In this document: piece by piece, positions 22,344 to 33,092 of the stretch
Numbering within the stretch: the stretch's first letter is position 1
Layout of the letters: every line of letters starts with the position of its first letter
DNA from: Colletotrichum lupini
Taxonomy: Eukaryota > Ascomycota > Sordariomycetes > Glomerellales > Glomerellaceae
DNA: 64,000 nucleotides
Direction: 5' to 3'
Assembly (NCBI RefSeq): GCF_023278565.1
Contig: NC_064676.1
Span: 4,092,001 to 4,156,000, forward strand
Translations under genes and position numbers: made by a program
The notes under the pieces: model-generated
The model's input: only the letters and a program-made list of their open reading frames with translations
Told to the model about the DNA's origin: nothing
The model's database searches: none

Positions 22344-25300
22344 GATGTTGGATTCGGTATGATTCGAGGCGGGTCGATTCGATGGGATGCCGGGAAGAGC
22401 TCCTAAGCGTGAGGAGAGGGGAGGAAAGGGACAGCTACTGGGAAGCTAAAAGGGGTCAGATTCGATCAGTATGAGCTTAGGAAATATCGAGATGTAGATG
22501 GCAAGAATGGCGGCACAAGACAAGGCAATATGCATGGTGGGGAGCCTTGCATTACGTACCTTGTGACTGATTGTTCTTTGGGATTCTCGATGACATGTAG
22601 CTAGCTGCGTTCCAGTGAGACGATGCAGTGCTGCATGATACGCCGGTAGCGGTTCAGCGGCTGCTGGTGGGGGTTCCACGCAGATGAAACTCGAAGGGTC
22701 GTGGCTGGAGACGGTTAGTGCTCACCTCTATGTACAGCGGCTTGTGGCTCTGCCTTCAAGCAGAGAACTTAAGTTAGCTTACCTAAGGCACGCGGGGGCG
22801 GGGTCAGATACGTATCTTAACTCCGTACATACAGATATCCGTAGATTACAGTGCAGCGGTGTTGACCTAAGGTATAAGGTACTTTATGCTCAACTCTGAG
22901 GTACGCCGTGAGGTTGAAGATCAAAGGAAGGTATTCAGGCTCATAGTGTCTTTCCCTCTTGCCTGACTGGACGCTTGAAAACGCAGCTGCGCCTGATGAG
23001 TCGAGATAATGGAAAGCGGCCAGAGTGAGGTGGCTTCCCAAATGAGCTGGCAAGACAAAGCTGCAAGATGAGATGTTCAAAAGTGGAAAGCGTCACGCGG
23101 TAAGCGCCGTCCACCACCAACTTGGCTTTCTTCCTACCTATGCTATCGAATATTCGTCACCAGGACTTTAGTGCCATCACTTTACAACTCTTGAACAGTT
23201 TCCTCTACGCATGTCCCACATGCATTTTCGGCTTGACAACTCCAGGCAGCATCACTGCTGCAACACTTTTCCAACATGACTACGATGCCAAGTACTTCAC
23301 CACTGCGACTTCATCCTTTCTCACATAGAAGAACCTCAAGCCCCAAGACTTCTTGATCTCAACAACGACGGAAAGAAAGAAAAAAGTCAAGATGACTGGC
23401 TGTTGACGTCCGTCCTTCTTGTCACATATCAGACATACCTCTTGTTTCCACCAGATCCTACTGGCACCATATGATATGGCAGCCATCAGCAAGCTACCGC
23501 ATGGGAAACAGCGCGATCCCGAAGTGCTTCGAGCTCTAAAGGCATCGTCAAATTGAGCATGACAACAAATATAGAATTCAGACGATTTGCCGGCGATTGA
23601 ATAGACGAAATGGCAAACTCAATGTGACACCGTTCAAATGGCCTATGCGCAGTCACTAACACGCCGACTTTGCCGTACAATAGGTTGACGAAGTCATTCA
23701 CACTTCATTGCAAACAGCCCCAACAGGGCGCCCAAACAACCGCGGCAAGGGCTTCCTTGCAGTGAGCCGACTCCTCAATCAAACACTTCACGAGAGGCCA
23801 TTGCCGCTGTTGCATTCAACGTGGAGGCAGAGTACACAATCGCATGATCTGACGACAAGGTCTAGAAGCGACAAGCAAATGTTTCAAAGTCCCATTCCAG
23901 CTTCGAAAAGCCGTCCTAGACACCTGGCGCTCTGATGCCAAACTTTCCATCATTTGTCCCAAATGTTCACCCTTCTACGGGGTCACGATATACTCGCATA
24001 ATCAACTCTGGATCAGGCTGCTGTGAGGATACTCTGTGGCGATCGCTGTCAGAGTCCGTATTCAGAGGGGCATTCTACATCATCATCATCTTCTTCTTCT
24101 TCGCAGACCTTCACAAAACCCACTTGTTGGCACCTTGGCCTCATTTCGCAAAAAGAGAAGCTATCCACGACACCTACGCTTCTGAACCTGGTTAAGCTAG
24201 CTGGATAAGGAATTTTCTGAGCCCTTCCTTCGAAAAGACTGGCACCCTCCAAAGCGTTGCACATCCATGATCCCCCCCCCTCTGAGCGGGAAATGGCGGT
24301 GGAGCCCCATGATTGAGATCATTTCTCGCGACGATTCGCAAGTGCTGCGACAGGGAAGCACTCTGGAAACAGCTTATGGTTACTCAAGACGACGTCGCCG
24401 GATTGGCTGGGCGAGGGTCAATCTGACCGATGTTTCTCTCTTATAACCCCAGGCTCTGGGTCACCCCAAACCGCGCAATGACCGTCCGAAGAATGGAGAG
24501 AGACCTGAATCTCAATCGGCCGAGCGATGACAACGGCACGATACACGTCGTCATTGCAGACGGAGACACTCTTGATGGTGTGCCTGTGGTCAAATGCTGA
24601 AAACCACGCCAGCATCTGTGCAAATACTGTGCTTCTCCCTGCAGTCGCACGATCCCAAAATAAACCGGTCGAGCGGCTCAGGACGGGCTAGATCTTTCGT
24701 CGACTCCTCCAGGCTAGCAGGTTTCCCATCGGTCAACGGATAACAAACGGCGTTGGCGCCATGGCGGGAGCGCAGAGCAATGGCTTGATTCCCGAGGGTG
24801 GTGGCGGCACCCAAGCGGTTGTTTATGGCGTCGAGCAATAGCTCTGAGTCCTAACACAAAATATAACATCATCTACTCCGTAGGGTGTGGGGGAATGGAA
24901 AAGACGTGATGACGATGAAAATCCTTGGTCTCGCTGGGCAATGATTGGCAAGCGCATTTCCCACGTCGCCCACGTTCCGACGGAGAGGGATCCAACACCC
25001 GGTCGCCTCGTGCAGCAAGCCAGCGAAAGGAAGAGAAACATGGCAACCAAACAACGCAGCATCGACCAGGTCTTGGCGTCAATGATGACCTGGAGATTCT
25101 GTGGCGGCTCTGACTGGTCCTGACTCTGCCATCTGCTCACAAGTTCGGATGAGTTGTTTTTCAATGCACCAGGATACGCTGTTCCTGCATATGGCTAGCA
25201 GGGGTTCTGGAGGCGATCTGCCAGGGCTCTGCAGGCACGAACCAGTGGGAGCTGCAGGCTGAGAAGACCAAGAAAATCTAGAGCAAGGTCCCGTCAGCGA

Positions 25301-26627
25301 AGCCGTGAAGCGCAAGCTTGCGCCGTGCAGTGCCGGCCCACCGCCATGTCTGTGTAGCCAATCACCCGGGCCACCACCGACGACGGGATCCTGCGTCCTG
25401 CGGACCCAATTTTGGACACGATCCCTTCCATGGGACTTGGTGCCGTTGCCCGGACTGACCAGCCGCTTCTGGTTCGTTGACCCAAGGCCTGGCCCTGGGA
25501 CATCGGACAACACCCACAGGCCTCATCTCACGTCTCTCTGCGCTCCTCTGGCCTTCCCGGGGCTCTACGGATACGGATGCACTGCTTGGGTGCTATCAAT
25601 GGGACACCTGAGATAGAGGGATACGCGAGAAGAGCCGGACCCTGTCGTGCTTGTCCGCTATAGCCTACCTTCCAGCACTCAAGGATCAGCCTGTCGTGTC
25701 TCCGAGTCTCATCTCCTCGGCTTTTCAGAAAGCTCAGCTTCTCCTCTCCACTTCGTACTGTGGTACGGATAGGACTCTCTCACAACTCTGACAGTTGGAT
25801 CAGCACTACAGCAGAAAGCAGCGTCGCATTCCCCCAAAGGCAAGGCAGGGAAGGCCCCCATGGTCATTTCGCCCCTGGGGTTGTGCGGCTTGTAGCCTTG
25901 CTTGCTTTGGTAGCGGTTATTAGCATAATAACACTTGAAAAAAAAGCAAAAGCAAAGCCGAGCAAAGCGCACAGAGCGACGAGTCTGGCCCCCATGTCCT
26001 CGTTCGCGCGCCCACTAGTCACCCACACACCCTTCTCTTTGGCCGCGTCGACCACCAACGGGGGACAACGGGGGGAGGGATGGGGGCCATCGGGACGGGA
26101 CCCTACAGGCACAGGCATACCAGAGACAGGAAACGCCGTGTCGCCCAACGCTCGCAAAATTTCCGCCAGCCCACACGCCCAGCGGCGCTTGTGCTGGTTG
26201 CCCATACAGTTCTGCTGGAGACGGGGCGCCGGGGGCGGTAGGAGGAGTCAGGACTCAAAGGACCTGTGTCGTGGTTGTTCGGCCGAGTCGTGAAAAGGAG
26301 AAATACCTCGCCTGCCCCCTCCCACACGCCTTACACTCTCGCTTCTGTTTCCTCACCGTTGCTCTCCTTACCGCTGCGTTCAGTGCCCACACTCTCTTGC
26401 AACTGCTCTTCGTCATCGTGCCTTTTTTGCTGCACATTACTCTCATTCAGATTTATCAATATCGACAAGACAGTACCGTCATTCCCTTGACATTGCATTC
26501 ATTAAAGGCACACGCTTTGCACGCTCACGCACAACTCAACCCGGTGGAAACTCGTCAGCTTTGGTCATACATTGACTTATACCGATTCTCAAAGCCTACA
26601 TAACTTATCCAACCAACATCGATCAAA
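22344..26627. other. Intergenic 4.3 kb, no gene supported
   Basis: Contains only short, overlapping open frames with no family signature. A pyrimidine-rich stretch at 26280-26480 probably belongs to the promoter and leader of the GPI-anchored protein. Short ACTCCGTA-type elements occur near 22820 and 24877. No tRNA, 5S or transposon ends were recognised. Confidence 0.5.
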
Positions 26628-27110
26628 ATGCGTTTCACCAGCATCTTTGCTCTCCTGGCCGCCTCGGTCGCCGTTGCTCAATCCGCGGATGAGAGCACCA
26701 CGACCATGACCGCCACCACCACCAAGACGGTTACCATCACCAAGTGCAACCCGACCAACACTGCGTGCCCCTTGTACACGCCGACTTCGACTGTTGCGCC
26801 TACCATCAACTCGACGACCTCCACGCCCGTTTCCACCTCCACCTCGTCGTCTTCATCTTCTTCGTCGTCGTCCTCGTCGTCGTCCCACTTCTACCCGGCT
26901 GCCAACTCCACCAGCTTTGCTGGCCCGACCGCCTCGGCTCCTTGGACCAAGTCTACCGTCCTTCCCATCAAGACGTCTGCCGACTCTTCCGCCCCCACCT
27001 CTGCGGGCAGCGCTGTTCCTTCCGCACCTGCAAGCGCCGGCTCTGGCCTTTTCGTTCAGAGCGGTCTGATGGCCGCCGTTGTCGGTCTCGCTGCTCTCGC
27101 GCTGAACTAG
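26628..27110 (+). CDS. GPI-anchored serine/threonine-rich wall protein
   Basis: Intronless, 160 residues. Residues 1-18 form a signal peptide (MRFTSIFALLAASVAVAQ) with a probable cut after AVAQ or QSA. The mature part is Thr-rich and includes TKTVTITKCNPTNTACP with its only two cysteines, then a run of about 14 serines, then Ala/Ser/Pro sequence. The C-terminus SAGSGLFVQSGLMAAVVGLAALALN ends in a hydrophobic tail with no charged residue, as expected for GPI transfer; the omega site is probably in SAGSG. It is expected to be heavily O-mannosylated and to sit on the plasma membrane or in the cell wall. No enzyme domain is present. The ATG has A at -3. The Ser run is encoded by mixed TCG/TCT/TCC codons, so it is not a pure DNA microsatellite. 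Confidence 0.88.
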   Translation: MRFTSIFALLAASVAVAQSADESTTTMTATTTKTVTITKCNPTNTACPLYTPTSTVAPTINSTTSTPVSTSTSSSSSSSSSSSSSSHFYPAANSTSFAGPTASAPWTKSTVLPIKTSADSSAPTSAGSAVPSAPASAGSGLFVQSGLMAAVVGLAALALN

Positions 27111-28923
27111 ACGGCTTACATGGTCGTCAAAGAGCAACTCAGAATTCGCAACTCTCAGTCACTTCACATTAATTCGATTCACGACTGATCTCACTATTAT
27201 TCTCAGGGGATAGGCTGATTGGAGACCTTTTATTTTATCAACGATTCTGGGTGTTTTGGAAAGCGGATTGGAGCCTCGGCTACCGGGTGGCCTTACACTT
27301 CTAGCCATAGACTTATTGTTTGGGTGTCGGGTGAGTTGGAGGAGTTTATACCTACTGGGACATGATTGCAGACATACCCGACAGACGATGCACATACTCA
27401 TACTCTATTTTCTGAATGAGACGAACCTGAGATGACCTCACATTTTGCCCCTCATTGGCTCTGGAATGCAGTGACTTTGATGAAATGACGCACGATCGGG
27501 CCGTTTCGATGTGAGATGTTTGCAAAGACATTTCCCTGATTCACCATGTGTGTATTTGAGCACGACAACTGCAGGGTCTCAACATACTCTACTTATAACC
27601 CACCTCGCAGTTCAATTCATCTACTAAGGCATAGGCAGGCCACCATCAGCTCAAAGTGAACGTTGTCCGGGTAGCCGGTGACCTTTTTCTTTCCTTTGCA
27701 AGCAGAGAGCAAGTGGCTCATTTTCCTGCGCCTGCATGGGTTATACTTGAAAGGATGAGTCCCGAATGCTCTAGACCTTGGGAAGATTTGACTTGCAACA
27801 GAAGGAAGCATCTGAAATGAGTGGCTAAGACAGTACCATTGTCTAAGCCTCCGAGATGAAGCAAAGTCAGGCACTGCCGGCCGTTGGTTCTCTCTAATTG
27901 TAGGGTGGGCCAACGGCAAGCCTCAGACGCCAGCCTCAGTACTCCGTCAGTACTTACCTTACCTTACCTTAGGGTATGTATCCGTAAGTAGGTAGATTAG
28001 ACCATTTCAACGGTACGGCAAGGCGTGGTAGGCTCGTCACGCTGATTCGCCCACGTGGTTGCCTTACTAAAGGAACGGGCCGCTTTCTAGGTCGTCTGTG
28101 GTCTGCCCATCAACAAAGACATCCGACGACTCCTCATCATCTTTGTCGGAATTTCTACTGTTTCCAACTCTTCTCTTTTCATTCAAACTACTAGTACCTT
28201 GTACTGCATGGTTTTCCTCACTTCCACGTTGATCTCCGGTGGTACACGGATGATTGCTATCCTCGGTCCTCATTGTACTACATGGCAGACATCAAGCTCG
28301 ACGGCGTCTTCCCCTCCTTCGGTTCCCGACAGTTGTGTGCCAATCGAGTATCAACAGCGGCACCATCCCGGCGGCATGCATCCCTGCAGAGATCACTTCG
28401 ATTTCCATCGTGCAGAATAGGTCAATAGACTTCTCTCGTTGGTGACGAGTAGTCCAATCGATGGAAGGCATGGAGCACAGCAATACATGTAAGCAAATAT
28501 ATTAATGTATGCGGTGTAATGGTAGTGCAGAGCTCGAGATTCCCTCTCCCTCCTTTTTCAGCTACTCGCACCGCGCCGAATGCGAGACACAAAACCCATC
28601 CTCCAAAGCCAAAGAACTCCCCAAACCTATCCAGTCGACTCCTATTACGGCAGATCACGCTCGTGGCCGTATTTTATGCACGCAATAGCCGCAGCTAGCT
28701 ACCGACATCCGGAAATATGTCGCATCATCGTTGCGCCAAATCAACTCGAAACCAAATCCTCCTGCTTCGATAGCAAGCCAGTCGAAGTTCCAGCTCTATA
28801 CGCCACACACGCGACTCGAACGTGGCGTACCCGTTGCCCTGATATTGCGTCTCGAATTGAGCACGGAGCGTAAAATAGCCATTGTCCAGGCCCACGAGTC
28901 CGGTCTAGCTTCTCCTCTGGTCT

Positions 28924-29034
28924 TCAACCCGAGCAATTGCCTTGCTCGCAGCTATCGCATAGGGTTTTGTTCCACGGTACTATGTTATTGCAACCACAGA
29001 TACCCGACTTGTTGTGGGCGCAGACCTTGTCAGC
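28924..29034 (-). CDS. Candidate tiny cysteine-rich protein
   Basis: On the minus strand an ATG in a good context (G at -3, GCT after) at 29034 opens a 36-residue frame ending at 28924. It begins MADKVCAHNKSGICGC and continues with NNIVPWNKTLCDSC and EQGNCSG. The six cysteines are spaced C-x7-C-x-C-x11-C-x2-C-x4-C. The frame is open further upstream through an ATG at 29091. No signal peptide is visible and I do not recognise the family. The ordered cysteine pattern in an otherwise non-coding region is the only support, so this may be chance. Confidence 0.25.
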   Translation of the reverse strand, partial: ADKVCAHNKSGICGCNNIVPWNKTLCDSCEQGNCSG

Positions 29035-30739
29035 CATGGCGTTTGCTTGCGGCTTGTTATGGGACCGGGCAGGCCTCGTTCGCGTATCAATCATGATTCG
29101 GTACACGGTTTGAGTTTGCTGGGTCTTTCTTTCTCTTCGCAAAACCTTGCCTGAAGTCGAGACGGTCTTGTGTGGCGCTGTTCAGCCGTTCGGATAGTGT
29201 TTGACGGCTCGGCCCGTCGAGAAATGCTGTGACGGAGAAACTGGGGCTGCCAAGTTTCAATGACAGGAGTGTGCAATGCGACGAATGACGAGGAACAGAC
29301 GGTGGGTTCTGGATTGCAATGCGACACGGGGGTCTCTTGAGGCTGAGCAGTTCCGGTTGCCAAAGAGCTATCTGCTGCCGACTAAGTTTTTCTCTCCTGT
29401 TGATCGTCGGCTCCATCGTCCTGGAGGAACAGGATGCATTCGCTTATATATGTTTTGCATATGGCGGCACCACACACACTCTTTCCGCACACACGCACTT
29501 CGTCTCCCTCTTGGTCTCTGGCGCGCGCACACGCACACACACAAGTTCACTTACATCTGACAATCGACCCGCGTCTACATGCGGGCGACGAGACGCACAG
29601 GAGCCGTGCAGGGTGGCACTGAACATACATCACTTGTGGCCAACGTCTGGTTAGCTCCCACGCACTTGGGTCGCGGCATTTCACCAGTTCACCAGCACCA
29701 TAGAAGTGTGCCACTCTGCTGGGTTGACAAGATTGCGCACCGTGCCGGACTTTGCAATGGTAATGCGCATCATTGCAGGATCCTTGGTTTGGATCGTGTA
29801 TGTTTGCTGCGAACTTCCTGGTCGCGAGTCCCTCCCCGACAGGAGACTTGCGACAAAACGACCCTGTCGGCCAGGATGAGGCGAAGCCTAAGTTGGCGCA
29901 ACGACCAGCAGCCTACGGCTTCAGGGCCGAGACCTGATACCGCAGCTTCACTTTCTAGAGAGAGATTTTCTCGGGATTTTCTTTGTCTTCCCGCCAGAGC
30001 CGCACTGTCAACACTCTTAACCGCCTCAAGACTTGACTATTACTATTCACTCTCGAAAGAGCCTTTACCCTCACGCCTCAAGCCAATCACCTGATGATAT
30101 TCATCTCAACACACGAGATCAAAGAATGGGCTGTTCTGGCGCAATGCCGCTGCGAAAATTTTCCAAAGGATGTGCATTAGTGGATCGTGGGAGGACGGAG
30201 TACTTGACCGAAAGCCCATTAACATTCCCACTCTATTGCGCAGCGTGGCTGCGTGGTGGAAACCCTTGCCCATGGTCCGACGTGATATGGCCGGGGCCTG
30301 GGGCAACGAACAGACTTCTTGCAGTTTCCCGATACAAGTTCATTTGTATTGAACATGGCCCGGGCCAGCCAGATGAACATTGACTTCTGCTCGACTTGGT
30401 CTCCTTTCTCAAGCGCAGTCTTATTCACACATAGGCTCTCCCCTCAATTTATCGACAATGCCCACCACCATCTTGTTCAGCGGCGCAAAGCGACAGCGGA
30501 GAAAGTAAGTCAGCCCTGATACTGATACGGATATCAAAGGACCAAGGCAGTGTTCTGTGTTTCGTACTGCTTCTTAGACTAGCCAGTCTACAGTGATTGA
30601 CAGCGTCAGGGAGATGGATATGTTCTCCTTCATCATCAAAACGGCAACTCACAGCTGGACGAGCCTGACGAGAGTACGAGGTTCTAACCAGGTGAGTAAA
30701 GCCTGACAGTACGGATAGCGGAACTTCTTCACTAGAATA

Positions 30740-30759
30740 GTGAACCCCTCGGGGTTCAC
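30740..30759. repeat. Perfect short inverted repeat (hairpin)
   Basis: Nine-base arms GTGAACCCC and GGGGTTCAC are separated by two bases. It lies far from any supported gene, so a terminator or operator role cannot be assigned. Confidence 0.6.
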
Positions 30760-32225
30760 CACGAGATGGGGTGGAGGGAAGGATGGGATGTTGTGCAGAT
30801 AGGCCCCCTTCTGCGAGTGCGACGGGCTTCGCCATGGAACACACGGCTACGTCAGGCACGCTACCCGTACACTAGACGTTCGCGCGGCAGCAAAACGGTA
30901 ACCCCCCCGGAATTCTGGGGGTAAAGTAGAGCATATCCACCTTGTTACCCCTTCAGGCTTCCGGGTCTCCAGAGTATGAAAAGGCTGCTAACCCTCTTAA
31001 GGCTTTCCGACGTTGTGTTGAGGAAAAAGCAGGGGGGGGGGTTGTAAGGTATAGGTAAGCTGTCACTTTTCACCTTTTTTTCTTCTTGAGGAGCACCGAA
31101 GCCACCACCACCCCCAGTATGAATTTCAGTGTGTGTGGAATGTGAATGGAACGTTGTTCTCGTGGTAGAAGAGAGGATAGATTTGCCGATTGCAACCACA
31201 GCTAGCTTTCCTGCTGTTGGGCTTTGGTATTGCATGAGCGTCTTATCTACAGAGTATTCGTATACGATATGGGCATTAGGAGGAGTGTTGGGAAGAAACC
31301 CCATAAGCACACATGGCTTTTTGCCGAATCCCAGCAAGCGAAAGTACAACGGTTGTCTCACGTCAAAGCGTTTTTTCTTTTATTTATGTTTCCACAGACT
31401 GTCATGCAGCAGCGCAGCAGTCACAGTCGCATGCTGCGCCAGACCCCCACTTTGAGAACCATGTCGCTGGGATCTTTGAGGAAACAGAGCTCTCGAGTCT
31501 CGACTTTGAGTGCTGGCGGCGGGCCGCGGACCAGGTCTGAACTGAATCGAGTGACAGACCAAGGAGGGAACACGGATATGATTGCGGCACAGCGCCAGTA
31601 CGAAAGGATTTTGGGCATTCCGTTATTCGGCTCTTTCCCCCTATTTCTCTTCTCCCCCATCTGCCCCTGCTTCGGCGGGGTCCCTGTTTGATTCTGTAGC
31701 GGGGACGTAGGATTCGTCGTTGTTGTGCTGCAGAATATCGGCGGACGATGGGTGGTGTCGGTTAAACGTTGTATGCGGATACGTTAGTCCTCGATTTGCA
31801 ACTTGCAGGTTATTCGCACCCGTGCGGGACGGACTGTAGGTGAATTAGTTCCTTTCTGTCTCGACTTGAACTGCGGGCTCCGAGCTGAAGTGGTATGGTA
31901 AGCCATTCGTCCTCCATATTTGCCTCGTGCTCTTGGGTTCGTCGTAGCTTGAAAGTCTGGGGGCATATGAACTCGAAGTCTAAGATGGAAACACGATGAT
32001 TTTAACCTTCTCCGCTCGTCATGTGCAAGGAAGCGAAAGTGGGCATCTTTCGTCTTGAAATATTGTGTTTCTGCCGTGTATATATATTCAGAAGGAATGC
32101 TATGCTTACGGTACGCCGGTCAGCGACCTCCTTGCGTACGGGAAGAAGAGAGATCTGGGGACAACATTTCTCCTACACTTGGGGTCCAGATTAGATGTGA
32201 TACGATGTAGTGAGATGAGATGTGA

Positions 32226-32233
32226 TATGATTA
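32226..32233. repeat. Left target-site duplication of transposon relic
   Basis: The octamer TATGATTA directly precedes the left inverted repeat and is found again, exactly, directly after the right inverted repeat. Confidence 0.8.
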
Positions 32234-32419
32234 GGGCGATGATATTCTGCCACCAGCTGCCGCTATTCTGCCACTAAGTGTGGCTGCGGCTGCCACACGA
32301 CCGCCGGTCTCGGGTATATACGTAAGCTAGGCTCTGCGTAGTTAGAAAAAGTACGGTAATTAACAAATTAGCCTAAGTTAACGAATTAGCCTAAATTAAC
32401 GGAATCGTCGATTTAGCCG

Positions 32420-32514
32420 AATTAATTACTTAATTAACTACTTAATTAACTACTTAATTAACTATTTAATTAACTACCTAATTAACTAGCTACCTAATTA
32501 ACTTACTCAAAAGG
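32420..32514 (+). repeat. 12-bp tandem repeat (TAATTAACTACT)n
   Basis: About six to seven head-to-tail units of a 12-base motif with point variants (ACT, ATT, ACC) lie inside the transposon relic. One unit carries a 4-base insertion near 32490. The units contain no CpA or TpG. Confidence 0.8.
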
Positions 32515-32935
32515 CTAGTAGCGATTTACTAATAGTAGTTTATAATAAGGTCGAGGATTTATAATACTTATTTAAGTAGGTTAACTTTATAAGGTATTAC
32601 TACTTTCGATCGCGACGCGGGTTATAAGTATAATAATAAGTAACGGTAGTTCTAGTAGAGGGCTTATATTAAATAATTCGGACCGCAAAGCTAGCCTCGT
32701 AAATAGCCTCGTTAAGTACTACTCTAGCCTTAAGTAGGCTAGAGAAGCGCTAGCTATAAAGTAAGTAATCGTACTCTACGTAACCGTATTCGCCGTAATT
32801 AACGGTATATTAATAAACGAAGGGATTGTTAACTTTACGATTATTCTCTTCTTATAGTATATTAACGTTAAGAATAGCTTTAATTAGCGGTAGTAGTAGC
32901 GGTAGCGACGGCGAGGTCAATAAAGTAGTGGTTAT

Positions 32936-32994
32936 AGGTAGGTAGGTAGGTAGGTAGGTAAGTAGGTAAGTAGGTAGGTAAGTGGGTAGGTATG
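32936..32994 (+). repeat. (GTAG)n microsatellite
   Basis: Imperfect GTAG/GTAA tetranucleotide iterations lie at the junction between the AT-rich core and the GC-rich right end of the transposon relic. Confidence 0.85.
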
Positions 32995-33084
32995 GGCAGC
33001 TGGCCTCCGGGCTCGGAGGCAGGGGCGGTCGCAGCCACACTTGGGGGCGGGATATCGGCAGGTGCTGGCAGAATATCATCGCCC

Positions 33085-33092
33085 TATGATTA
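33085..33092. repeat. Right target-site duplication of transposon relic
   Basis: TATGATTA, identical to the octamer at the left edge of the element. Confidence 0.8.

Larger units (their letters stand above)
27111..32225. other. Gene-poor 5.1-kb stretch, no firm gene
   Basis: Many short open frames, none with a family signature except a tiny cysteine-rich frame near 29000 that is listed separately. A (TTACC)n-like iteration lies at about 27950-27975, a hairpin at 30740-30759, and a G-run near 31033-31042. A CACGTG occurs at 28051. The 30 bases before the transposon relic are a loose GATGTGAT iteration. Confidence 0.45.
32234..33084. mobile_element. Non-autonomous inverted-repeat DNA transposon, RIP-degraded core
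   Basis: Both ends start GGGCGATGATATTCTGCCA (19/19 identical in inverted orientation). The similarity continues for about 61 bp with nine mismatches, five of them C/T or G/A transitions. A perfect 8-bp duplication, TATGATTA, flanks the element. Eight-base duplications are typical of hAT, P and Merlin elements; a TA duplication (Tc1/mariner, Fot1) is the alternative if the other six matching bases are chance. The 851-bp body has no open frame for a transposase. About 600 bp of the interior is near 33% GC with almost no CpA/TpG, the mark of repeat-induced point mutation. A 7-bp-stem hairpin (33003-33020) lies just inside the right end. Confidence 0.85.

Noticed and set aside
32936..32994. GTAG iterations as telomere-like sequence
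   Set aside because: The unit is GTAG/GTAA, not TTAGGG, and it lies inside a transposon relic.
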